A stretch of 64,000 nucleotides of DNA from Pomphorhynchus laevis (lineage: Eukaryota; Acanthocephala; Palaeacanthocephala; Echinorhynchida; Pomphorhynchidae), in NCBI GenBank assembly GCA_012934845.2, contig WNNJ02001138.1, positions 1-64,000 of the forward strand, in the 5' to 3' direction. The notes under the pieces are model-generated. The model ran no database searches, was not told the DNA's origin, and worked only from the letters and a program-made list of their open reading frames with translations. Both the position numbers and the translations under genes were made by a program. This document shows, in pieces, positions 20,348-30,380 of this stretch. Numbering within the stretch: position 1 is the first letter of the stretch; each line of letters starts with the position of its first letter.

Positions 20348-22013
20348 GATCTTAAGTAAATACAATTTAAAATCTAAAGTAAATACAATACAAATTTAAA
20401 TCAAGCTTAGAAGAATTAGTAAATTGATATCCAGTTCAGAAACAATAGCGAAAATGATAAAACAGGGCAGTAAAAAGAGTAAAACAAGTAAAAGCAGCAT
20501 AACAAGGCACAGGACAGTAAAAGGCAAACTTGCTGAACCCCTCAATCCTGAACTAGAATAGATGCCACGGCATGTTGAATCGCAAGTTGCTTGTAGTAAC
20601 AGTGTGTGGCTGTTGGACGGTTGTCATTCATACTTTTGATGATAAGTCTGTGAAGGACAAAAAATTCCTGTGCGAAATTCGTGCAAGTGAAGCTCTTGAC
20701 CGTCTGAACTCTCAAATAAACAAGCTAACTGAGAGTGTAAATGGTTTGTATAGACGAATCTGTTCTGACGAACAAGAAAACGCGAGTAGTGCCACAAGTT
20801 TTTGTGTCCAGGCTGTTGAGAGGGTTCTTTGTGCCAATCCAGACAAGAGGCCATCTCGGTCCGTTCTTATTTCTGGAGAGTTGAATACCTGTCAAGTATT
20901 TGATATTGGCGGCGGGCTAAAGGAAAAAGTAGAATCACCGTTGATGGTCAATGCTGTTAGTGACTCAGACGATACAATAAAATCAAATGATTCTTCTCAT
21001 CACAGAACGGAAACAACTTCTCCTAACTCCTTCAGCTGCACCTGGATGATGGAGCATAGTCACAGCATCATGGTTCCCAATATATCTCCCACCCCTGACT
21101 CGCTTGACGTCACTACTGCTGATTTGCAGAGTTCGGTGTGTCGAACAAACCAATTCAAAAGTGATGCAATGCAAAGCGAAACTTGCGGAGTTACGAAATG
21201 CAGTATTGAACCAGATGGAAATGAGCAGTACCAGCCACGTGTACCATCGGTACCTACTTTTAAACAAATTCCTTCACCAAGTATCGGTAGCAGAGCTTGC
21301 AAGATAAATAGAATTTCTGATCGAGATTCACAAACAGACCATGTCGTAATAGATCAATGCACTACAAAGAAGATCGTCCCAATTTCGGCAACTCATTCTG
21401 AAGCCTCTCCTGCGGCAACTCGTCTGGAGCAGCGATCTATCCGGACCCCAAGTTCGAGTAGCATACGAGATAAAAGATCTGTTACAGATAGATCCAAATG
21501 TGTGATCTTTGCCAATGTTTATGAGTCCCAATCCGACAGTGCTCAACATTGTATTAATGATGATGTTGGCTCAGTGCGGCAGATCCTATTCGGCGTTTTC
21601 GTTGAGGGTGAGGAAGGTTTGGCAGAATCTCTACAGGTCTTAGCCCTTCACAGAATCGGCAAAAGAGACGGAAATGGTAAGACTAGATTACTAAGATTAG
21701 TTTGTGCGTCTTCTAATCAAGCCGCTTTCATTCTTAATAGAGCTTACAGATTAGCGGGTACGTCTATGCGCATCTTCAAGGACCTTTCGATCGAGGATCG
21801 CTGTCAATTGTCTCTTGCTAGGAAGGAACTATATAACAGGCGTCAATTAGGTGAGGAGGATTTATGTATGCGAAATTTTCGGGTGGTTCGACGCCGACCA
21901 TTTGTACGGTGGGAGAAGTTAACTATAAAAACTCAACGAAGGGAGCTTTAGGAGACTTGGTTTCATTTCGTACCATCTTATCGAAAAGTCCGGTGAATTA
22001 CGGTAGTCATCCT
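20348..22013 (+). mobile_element. Z (left part): CR1-like LINE leader, ORF1 and ORF2 start
   Basis: Leader 20348-20571, ORF1 20572-21951, then the beginning of ORF2 in another frame, cut at 22013 by gypsy G2. The element resumes at 25957. The 5-bp ATCCT at 22009-22013 and 25957-25961 is the G2 target-site duplication, so both parts belong to one insertion. Confidence 0.85.
20572..21951 (+). CDS. ORF1 of LINE Z
   Basis: 459 codons, open. The N-terminal C4 finger seen in Y1 and Y2 is damaged: the first half (VESQVACSNSVW) lies in another frame just upstream, and FLCGFC is FLCEIR here. So this ATG may not be the original start. A Ser/Thr-rich middle follows. The conserved C-terminal block contains KCVIFANVYES, LQVLALHRIGKRDGNGKTR, YRLAGTSMRIFKDLSIEDR and RNFRVVRRRPFVRW. 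The likely role, by family, is an RNA-binding ORF1 protein. Loss of the finger suggests the copy is no longer functional. Confidence 0.75.
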   Translation: MLNRKLLVVTVCGCWTVVIHTFDDKSVKDKKFLCEIRASEALDRLNSQINKLTESVNGLYRRICSDEQENASSATSFCVQAVERVLCANPDKRPSRSVLISGELNTCQVFDIGGGLKEKVESPLMVNAVSDSDDTIKSNDSSHHRTETTSPNSFSCTWMMEHSHSIMVPNISPTPDSLDVTTADLQSSVCRTNQFKSDAMQSETCGVTKCSIEPDGNEQYQPRVPSVPTFKQIPSPSIGSRACKINRISDRDSQTDHVVIDQCTTKKIVPISATHSEASPAATRLEQRSIRTPSSSSIRDKRSVTDRSKCVIFANVYESQSDSAQHCINDDVGSVRQILFGVFVEGEEGLAESLQVLALHRIGKRDGNGKTRLLRLVCASSNQAAFILNRAYRLAGTSMRIFKDLSIEDRCQLSLARKELYNRRQLGEEDLCMRNFRVVRRRPFVRWEKLTIKTQRREL

Positions 22014-22089
22014 TGTTGTAGCTTAAACCAAGTAGGTTTTATTCAACACAAAGTAATCTAGAATAAAACTAAATCGAATTAATATAACA
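22014..22089 (-). repeat. G2 3' LTR (76 bp)
   Basis: TG...CA ends; differs from the partner at 25881-25956 by one base. It is preceded by ATCCT, the target-site duplication. Confidence 0.9.
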
Positions 22090-25000
22090 TTCTTCTCCTC
22101 TCAATATGTTTGTTCGTCTCTTAATCCCGATATCTGGCAGGAATCCTCCGTACTCGTTGGGATCGTCGAGGACTTGCTGAGTTGTACGTTTCTGTCTGTG
22201 TTTGCGAAACTTCCTCGATATCGTTGTCGTAAACCATCGTAGGTTCGGCTGGGTCGTTGTGACATGTGGATATTTCTTCCTTTTCAAACTCATTTGTACT
22301 AGGATTTATTGAATTAGTCGATGTCGATTGGTTTTCACACTCTCTACTTCCTTCTAGAGCAAGATGTTGTGTATACACGGTTTGAACTCTCCCCGTCCCA
22401 TCACGTATAGTTGAATAGATTTGATTCGCGTCAAGCAGTTCGACCTTATCTACAACAGGCTCATATTTCGAGAATCTATTCAGTCGCTTTAATATCACGT
22501 TATTAGCGTAAACCAACCAACCCGGTAGACTGAGGTTTTAACGGTATCGTCTCGGAAATGCGAAAATTCGATTGTGTGGAGTATCATTCGTTGCAGTGCA
22601 GAGAAGTCCGCGGATGGACGATAACTCATCTGGTAATTTATCTTCGCTCACATTGGTCATTGCCCCGCGGATTGTAAGAAGAAGTTTGGCTTGTAGCAAT
22701 CCCAAGTGAAGATGTAAACACTTTGAATTCGCGTGACACAAAAGCGCTTCCTCGGTCTGAGTGCAAATATTTCGGTGTCCCAAAAAGGTAGAAAAGCTGC
22801 TTTAAGCATGTTATAACTGATTCGGCAGAAGTATCGCAACACGGAAATGCCCACGGAAACCTTGAAAACTCATCGACGACCGTCAGTATATATTTTGCGT
22901 TTGTTTTACTGGGAAGTGGACCCTTGAAGTCGATTGACAAACGTTCAAACGGTTGAAGTGATTTGATTAAGACGCTGGTGGGAGGACGATAGAATCTCGG
23001 CTTTATCTTTGCACACGTTGAACAAGAGTTTACAACTTCCCGTATATCACTTAAAGAAAATGGCAAATTCTTCGCCCTGACATAATGCCACAATCTTGTC
23101 TGACCAGGATGACATAGTGAACGGTGTAATTTTATTAAGTCGGATTGAGAAGTCGTTACGCCAGATTATGCTAGTCGTGATAAAGCGTCCGCTGCTACGT
23201 TGTCAACGCCGGGACGATAAATGATCTCAAAGCGAAATTGGGATAACTCTAATCGCCAGCGTTCAATTTTTTCATTTTTATCCTATTCGAATGTGAAGAC
23301 ATCATATAAGCAACTGATCTTTGATCTGTAATAACTCGAAATGGACGTCCAATGAGGTAGTGACGCCATTCTTTAAGAGCTTCAATTATTGCCAGAGCTT
23401 CTAATTCAATCGCTGGATTGCGCTTTTCATGTTTGGACAGTACTCGCGAAAAAAAAGCAACTGGTCTACCACGCTGGCTCAAGGTAGCCGCTATCGCTAC
23501 TTTTGATGCATCTGTCTCTACTTCAAGCGGTAAATTTTCATCTATACACGAACGGCAGGCACACATTTAAGCTGCTTTTATATCCTTCAAGCTCTTCATT
23601 GCTGATTCACCCATGGGAAAATTTGTCTCTGTAGCAAAATCTCGAGCGCGGTGCGCAAAACCAGCTATCCAGCGACAATAGTAAGTTAACAACCCCCGCA
23701 GATGGGAATGTTCGGTTGCATCCGTCGGATTCTTGAGCTCGAAGATTGGTTTAGTTCGTCGTGGGTCGGGCTTAATCATTCCGTTCTCAAGACACTGTCC
23801 CAAAACGCTTATTGACTTGGATGCGAACACACTCTTGGTTTCGTTTAATGTTAGATGGTGTTTTCTTGTCATGGCTAATAATTTCTGGAGGTTTGCGTTA
23901 TGCTCTTCCCTATTCTTTCCTGCAATTAAAATGTCGTCGAGATACGAAAAGACACCAGACAATGCTTCTCAGTCAATTAAACTATTCATGATGCGCTGGA
24001 ACACTGCTACACCGTTTGTGAGCTTGAAAGGCACTCGTTTGTATTGATAAAGGCCTCCAGCAGCCTCGAAATCGGTGAACTCTTTTTCGGATTGTAAAAT
24101 AGGTAGTTGATTGTAGGCATCTTTCATATCCACGCATGAGAATATTCGATAGTTTGAAAGCTTGTCTATTAAATCATCCGTTCGTGGCAAGGGAAATGCG
24201 TCGAGCAATGTGAATCGATTGATCGTCCGTGAATAGTCGATCATCATTCTTTGTTTTCCCTGAGAATTTGTAACAATGAGTGCTTGTGCCCTCCAGGGGA
24301 ATGAACTTGGTTCTATGATGCCGTTTTCGAGAAGTCGCTTTACTTCTGATTTAATAAATGCGTCCTGACTAGGAGTTCGTCGACAAGATTTTGTTTGCAA
24401 TGGACGAATATCGATACTCCTATGTTCAAATAACGGATGTGGTTCAACATGCATTGCTTCCAGGGCCCCAATAACAATCGGTGCATGCATTCCTCCAAAC
24501 TCCAGTGCAAGATGCTTGAAACGCCTGAGAAAGGATGGCCCAAAATTACATCAGCACAAAGGTTGTCTAGAACAAAACACTTGACATCATAATATTTTTC
24601 GCCCATTAGCTCCAAATCGAGTGCAACTGTTTCCCTCAAAACGCTTTGAAAATAAGACGATGCCATCCGAGCAATTTCGTAACACTTAGTAGTTGACCGT
24701 TTACAACGTTTTATCATGTTTGACGATATAAAATTTGAACTGCTACCAGTATCTATCAGAACATTTATTTTGATACCGTAAGCCATTATAGAAACCATGG
24801 CGTTCTTGAGACCGGAGAAGAAAGCTGTGAAATTTGAGCAATCTCTATTAAATTCAAGTCAATCGAATTGCGCTTCCTGGACATGCACATTTTGGCAAAA
24901 TGACCGACTTTTTGACACGATCGGCATTTAACTTTTAGCGCAGGGCATTGGGCTCGAGGATGTTTTGCATTTCCACAGAAGAAACAAGATTGACGGGTAG

Positions 25001-25880
25001 CATTAACTTGAATTGCCAGAGAGTCGTCCGTCATATTTTCACTACTAGCTGCAACATTAATAGGATCCATCATTTGCACAGGTTGACAAGGGTAGGAGTT
25101 AGCTTGTAATTCGGCCTGTTCAAGCAATCGGTCGTCCAGCAAAAGCTTTGACCGCTCCAATAAATGTTGACGGATGCTCGAAGAAGCCAACCCTCGAATA
25201 AACGAATCGCGAACGTACTCATCGTGATAACGCTTCGCATTTACATCCTCAAAATCACATGATTTTGCTAAATGCAGTAGTTCATGTAGAAACTGATCAA
25301 TGGTTTGTGGATAAGCTTGCTTGTACGTTGACAAAACGTGTTGTTGAAACACCACATTGCGCGGCTTTACGAACAAAGCCTCTAGAGCAAGCATTGCATC
25401 TGCAAATATTTCGGTAGACTCGATGTGTCGAAACAGATCTGCACTGATCAGGTTCGTTAATAGTGGCATTTTATGCTCTTCTCTAAGATCGGGAATACAA
25501 GAAAGAAACGCATTTAATCGAGTTTTCCAATGCCTCCACTGTGTTTCTGAATCCGTCGAATCCTTTGACAATGAAAGCACATCTGGTTTCTACAGCTTGT
25601 CCATAACAAATTGATAAATAAATTGTCGTAATGTAAACGAAGTATAAACCAAAGAGGTTTTTTTTATCAATCTAGAAAACAATCAGTTTATAAAAACAGT
25701 TATAGATACTCATGTCAATTAGAGATTATTGACTCTAAGACAATAATTGATTATTGACTCTGAAGACACATTGAATCGTTCTAGTCGAATGTTCGACCGT
25801 TGGCCAGATGAATGTGAGAGTTGATTAATTTGTTGACTATCCAGCGACATTGATTCGAGTTTTTATTGTATTAAATAAAT

Positions 25881-25956
25881 TGTTGTAGCTTAAACCAATT
25901 AGGTTTTATTCAACACAAAGTAATCTAGAATAAAACTAAATCGAATTAATATAACA
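25881..25956 (-). repeat. G2 5' LTR (76 bp)
   Basis: Partner of 22014-22089, followed by ATCCT at 25957-25961. An LTR of 76 bp is close to the 77 bp known for the silkworm mag element. Confidence 0.9.
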
Positions 25957-27258
25957 ATCCTATCAGGATTTCATGTTCCAATGTTCACAGCATAGTCTCT
26001 AAATTTGATGAGTTCAACTTTTATTTATCAAACAGCGACGTGTCTATTTTCGCACTCACTGAGACCTGGCTGCACAGTGGTATTGATGACAATTGTGTTA
26101 ACATCCCGGGCTTCTCACTATTAAGAACTGACCGAGGAAATACCCGCCGTGGTGGTGGGGTTGCGATCTATGTAGACAACAAAATGATTGTGACCAACGT
26201 CATGTCATATCGAGATGATGATCTATTGGAGTCGCTCTCTTTAACAGTGAAATCGGGTGATACGACAATGTCGATTTGCGTTTGCTATCGTACTCCGCGC
26301 ACTTACTGCTTGAAACATGACATGATCAGTTATTTCACGAAAGTGTCGAAACCGTCCAATTTCATCCTTCTTAGTGTCTTTAATATTCCGAACCTAACTG
26401 GGAGAGCTCCCTTTCGAATGTCCTCGCGGTGTGAGTCAGATGGATGTCGACTTATGGAATTTTCTCGTGGACGATTTAGCTCTTATACAACAAGTCACTC
26501 AGTCAAGTAGGCTTATGGAAAATAGCTCCTCGTTATTGGATTTAGCTTTCAGTAAAATATTTCTCGACATACGTGAAGTTCAATATGACCCTCCCATTGG
26601 ACTCAGTGACCATCTTGTCATTAAGTTTTTTACTGGTTTCTGTGCCGAAGCCCACCTAACGCAGTTAAGTACTTCACACGCAAATGGAATAAGGTGGATA
26701 CGGATGCCCTCCGTAAGCTTACAGTACGATTGGGTCTTCACAACAGTGTTGTCAGTGATATCGATGATTGGAAAACTTTGTCTGTTTCTCTCAACTATCT
26801 TACAGATTGCGTAGCCCCATTGAAAAGAAAACCGTACAATCCTCTTCGAAACTTAAATCTCCGTGGTTTGATCATGAGTTACTTGACATTTTGAAGATGC
26901 GAAATAAACTATTTAAGCTATCTCTGAAAATTCAGGGTCTTCGGTCAGAATACCTTTAATATCGTCGTCGTTTCAGCTCTATAAAGAAAATAAAAAGACA
27001 AAGGTATGAAGCTGGAATAATATCATCATATCGAACTTCTTCCAAACCATTCTGGCGGTATGTGATGGCTCAAACAAGGAATGTGATAAGATCTCAAACA
27101 ATACGATATTTACGAAGAGGTTGTTCACTGGATCCCTAATCACTTCCTGTTACCTGTCTGCAATGAGAGCAAAGAATTTGTTTACATGCTATCTAAATGC
27201 TTTAAAAGCTTCAATACGGATACGCAGAGAAGGGATGATCTTTTATAGGAAGTCAACG
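25957..27258 (+). mobile_element. Z (right part): ORF2 APE endonuclease and linker, broken
   Basis: Continues LINE Z after G2. CSNVHSIVSKFDEFN and FALTETWLHSGIDDN are the APE N-terminus with its catalytic Glu. RRGGGVAIYVDNK, FILLSVFNIPN (a changed GDFN motif) and SSSLLDLAFSKIF with LSDHLVIKF complete the endonuclease. A linker (SPWFDHELLDILKMRNK) follows near 26850-26950. At least three frame changes and several stops occur up to 27258, where the LTR of gypsy G3 begins. The RT is missing from the window. Confidence 0.8.
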
Positions 27259-28244
27259 TGTGATGAACTATAGAAGCTTTATTGAATACATCTAGAAAAC
27301 AAAAAAAATGTTATGCAATCACCACATTCACCCCCCCCCAAAATATAATAGTTTAAGTACGTAGGGTGATTTCTCTACCGCTGTGGTCTTAGTAAAATGT
27401 AATAATTCGTTCATATCATGTCTCGGTTCTGGCACATAGGAGGAATCTTCTTTGTAAATCGAGTTATTGTTCATCTTCTGATCAGACTTAATATCTTGAA
27501 TGTGATCCTCATTTGTAGTATCATTCGATTGATTGGACATACCATTGTAAGCATTGCTCGATGTAGTCAGTTCCGCGCATCCGGGAGCTACGTCTCGTAG
27601 AGAAACAAAGCTCTCCCGATTATCAGTATATCTTACAACAGCATAGTTCGGATTAACGACTACTAGCTTTGCTGGTTCCACTAGAGGCTCGAATTTAGAA
27701 TTTCGAGCGTGCCGCCTTACTAGTATATCTTCTTACTTAACCAGCCAATCAGGCATCGGTATTCCATCATTAGTCTTACGTGGATATCTAAAAATTCGCT
27801 CATGGCGGTTTTGATTTGTTGCAGTCGACAACAATGACCTTATACTATTAAGGACCTTTGGAAGTATAGTCTCCCAAGCGTTCAAATGAAGTGATTGACT
27901 CATTAAAGTGGCAGAGACTGCTGTCCAGATAGTGAAATTAAATCTTTCACATTGTCCATTGCTCCTTGGATTATATAGCGAAGTAGAACCACTTACAATA
28001 CCATGTTCGTGAAGGAAACGGCGTGTATCAGAAGACAAGAATGACGTGCCTCGATCCGAATGAACATAATTCGGACATCCAAATATCCCGAATATTTGAC
28101 GAAGACAGCGACATACCGTTTCAGATGGCATATCTAAACATGGAAATGCAAAAGGATAGCAACTAAACTCATCTACTGCACCAATTATATATTTATATTT
28201 TTTTTACTTAATAGAGGCCCTTTAAAATCCAGGCACAGCCTCTC
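27259..28244 (-). mobile_element. G3: gypsy (Mag-like) fragment, integrase and 3' end
   Basis: On the minus strand: integrase core part (28244-27733), pol C-terminus (27681-27328), a run of G as polypurine tract and a 68-bp 3' LTR (27259-27326, ends TGTGGTGA...TCATCACA). It is cut at 28244 by the L2-like X3. It belongs to the same family as G5; they overlap over about 410 bp at roughly 93% identity by eye. It is broken, with few breaks in the part left. Confidence 0.8.
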
Positions 28245-29375
28245 AAAGGGTCTCATCCTCTCGTCTATTGTCCCTGCGGATAAGCCATCCTTTTTCAAGG
28301 ACATTTCTCCTGTCGCATTCATCCGTCTAAACAAACCTTCTCAATCTAATCCTTCCAGCCCCCTCCCTAAAAAATTGTTTTCAAGCATCGCTCTCACGCG
28401 TCTTTTGTCCTCTATCAACGATTCAAACTCATGTCATCTTCAACCACTTGAATTTTCCCCGATCACGCCCCTTCTGAAATTGCTCAAATCTCTTCAGCCC
28501 GCATCAAAAAACGCCGTCGCGAAAAAAACGGCGAAACATCACTCTCTATCCGAAACATAGACGGAAATTTTCAAGTTGTCCACACCCGTCCAAAAATTCG
28601 ATGGCGCTCCATCTCTCCTATGTGTCTTCTCCACTAGACTCTTTCGCCACAGCACACGGTTTCCACCTCGGTCTCCTCAACACTAGATCTATTCTCAATA
28701 AATCCGATTCTGTTCTTAACCTATTCACCAAGCAATCCATCGATATCTTCTGCCTCACCGAATCCTGGCACTCAGATTCCGACGACCTTTCCATTCGCCG
28801 TCTGCTCTCTGCCGGTTGCTCCCTAGTCGAATCCGCCCGCCCCCTCAGCTCATGCCCTTCTAAATTCTCTAATCATGGCGGCATCGTCGCATTCGCGCGT
28901 CACCCCGCGTCTCTTCGCAAAATCAACCCCCCTTTCAGTCCTCGCTCTTTTGAATTGCTCACTTGTCATTATTCTAACCCGATCACTCTAGATCTCGCCA
29001 TTGTATACCGTCCTGGTTCATCTGCTCCTACCTCCTTATTTTTTACTAAACTCGCTGACCTCCTTTCTCATTGTTCTTTGCCCTCAATCCCTTCACTCGT
29101 TCTTGGCGACTTCAATATCCGCCTAGACCGCCCCTCTTCCACGGATTCCATCCGGTTCATCAACATTCTATCCAACTACAATTACAAACTAATCACCACT
29201 GCCCCCACACATATAATTGGTGGGGCACTCGACATCATCGCTGTCCCCGATCATTTTGCTGCCTACACCTCACTGTCCATCTCTGATCCTGGTCTATCCG
29301 ATCACTTTCTTATCGCCCTTGATCTCACTCGCAACCACACCCCTTTTCACACATCTACAATCCTAAGTCGCCTTT
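28245..29375 (+). mobile_element. X3: L2-like LINE, 5' part (ORF1 tail and APE)
   Basis: Up to about 28620 the sequence encodes an ORF1 C-terminus (KKRRREKNGETSLSIRNIDG, then FQVVHTRPKIRW). From the ATG at 28601 ORF2 opens with the APE endonuclease: HLGLLNTRSILNKSDSV, IFCLTESWHSDSDDL (catalytic Glu), NHGGIVAFARH, PSLVLGDFNIRLDRP, GGALDIIAV and SDPGLSDHFLIALDL. The ORF1/ORF2 overlap resembles that of the CR1-like elements. It breaks off near 29375 at the Penelope-like piece; the RT half is absent. It is the APE counterpart of X2. Confidence 0.8.
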
Positions 29376-30288
29376 ACTCAAACAAAATCACGATATAATC
29401 ATCAAAAAGGCAGATAAATCCGCAATGGCGGTAGTCTGGGATCGCAAAGACTATATTCAAGAGGCACTACGACAACTTGAAGATGATACGTATTCGGTAG
29501 CAAGCATCGATGACCTAGTAAGTGTACGAAACAATGTCAGTGACTTTTTAGACGAGATGGTAGCAATGCAATTCCTCGATAGTTCGGCTGCAGATAAGCT
29601 AAGAACCCAAAATCCGAAACCCGGGATATTTTATATGTTGCCCAAAGTGCACAAAAACAAAAATCCATGTCCAGGAGGGCCGATCGTCTGTAACATCAAC
29701 ACACCTACAGAAATGTTGTCTTGATATGTAGACAATCTACTGAAACCGTCGGTGCTCCAGATAAGGAGTTATGTTAAGAATACATATTCTTGCATTGACG
29801 ATTTACACACAATAGAGAGCAAGTTGGAATCTTGTGATATCCTTTTTACGATGGATGTGGAATCTCTATACACTCGTATTCTCCATGATACGCCAATACA
29901 ATTTGTTGAACGAGCAAGGGAAAAGGCCCAATTTACCAGTACAAAAAGGATGTTTATAAATGGTGCACTTAGTCTGATACTTCAGGGCAACGTATTCGAG
30001 TTTGAGGACCGCTTATACAAACAAAAAATTGGGATAGCTATGGGCACGCCGGTGACACCAACACTAGCAAATATTTTAATGGGTGTTTACGAAGAGGACT
30101 TTATTTCACAATGTCTCCATCGCTCGATACTATGGAAACGGTATATTGACAATGTCCTAGGGATCTGGAGATATGATGCAGAATCACTACAAGACTTCCA
30201 TTTATCATTGAATGCCTTCGGACCAATGAAATTCACAATGGAGAAAGGATCAACTGTCTACTTCTTGGATATAGCTATCTCAATCTGA
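29376..30288 (+). mobile_element. PLE1: Penelope-like reverse transcriptase fragment
   Basis: Clear Penelope-type RT: IIIKKADKSAMAVVWDRKDY, FYMLPKVHKNKNPC, GPIVCNINTPTEMLS, TMDVESLYTRILHD, KIGIAMGTPVTPTLAN, WKRYIDNVLGIW and TVYFLDIAI. One in-frame stop (29722-29724) separates 29425-29721 from 29752-30288. The motif IDN in place of IDD changes an active-site Asp. The piece is cut at 30288 by gypsy G4, so the GIY-YIG endonuclease and the terminal repeats are not seen. Unlike PLE2 its composition is ordinary for the window. Confidence 0.85.
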
Positions 30289-30303
30289 TGTGACATGAAG
30301 ACC

Positions 30304-30380
30304 ATTATTCGTTACATTAATGTAACGAATAATAGGCGATTATCATAGGCGATTATCATAGGCGATTGATCCACAATCGA
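30304..30380. repeat. 30-bp perfect palindrome and 13-bp tandem units at the G4 5' end
   Basis: ATTATTCGTTACATT and its exact reverse complement abut at 30304-30333. AGGCGATTATCAT follows twice (30334-30346, 30347-30359), then a third partial unit and a small hairpin CGATTG/CAATCG. Confidence 0.85.

Larger units (their letters stand above)
22014..25956 (-). mobile_element. G2: Ty3/gypsy (Mag-like) fossil inserted in LINE Z
   Basis: A complete-length gypsy element (3943 bp) on the minus strand: gag with a CCHC knuckle pair (25580-24786), protease (about 24798-24500), RT (24490-23567), RNase H (23566-23160), integrase (23093-22538) and a pol C-terminus (22516-22090). Two 76-bp LTRs differing at one position and a 5-bp target-site duplication (ATCCT) define the ends exactly. 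It is broken in roughly half a dozen places, although LTR similarity says the insertion is fairly recent. Confidence 0.92.
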
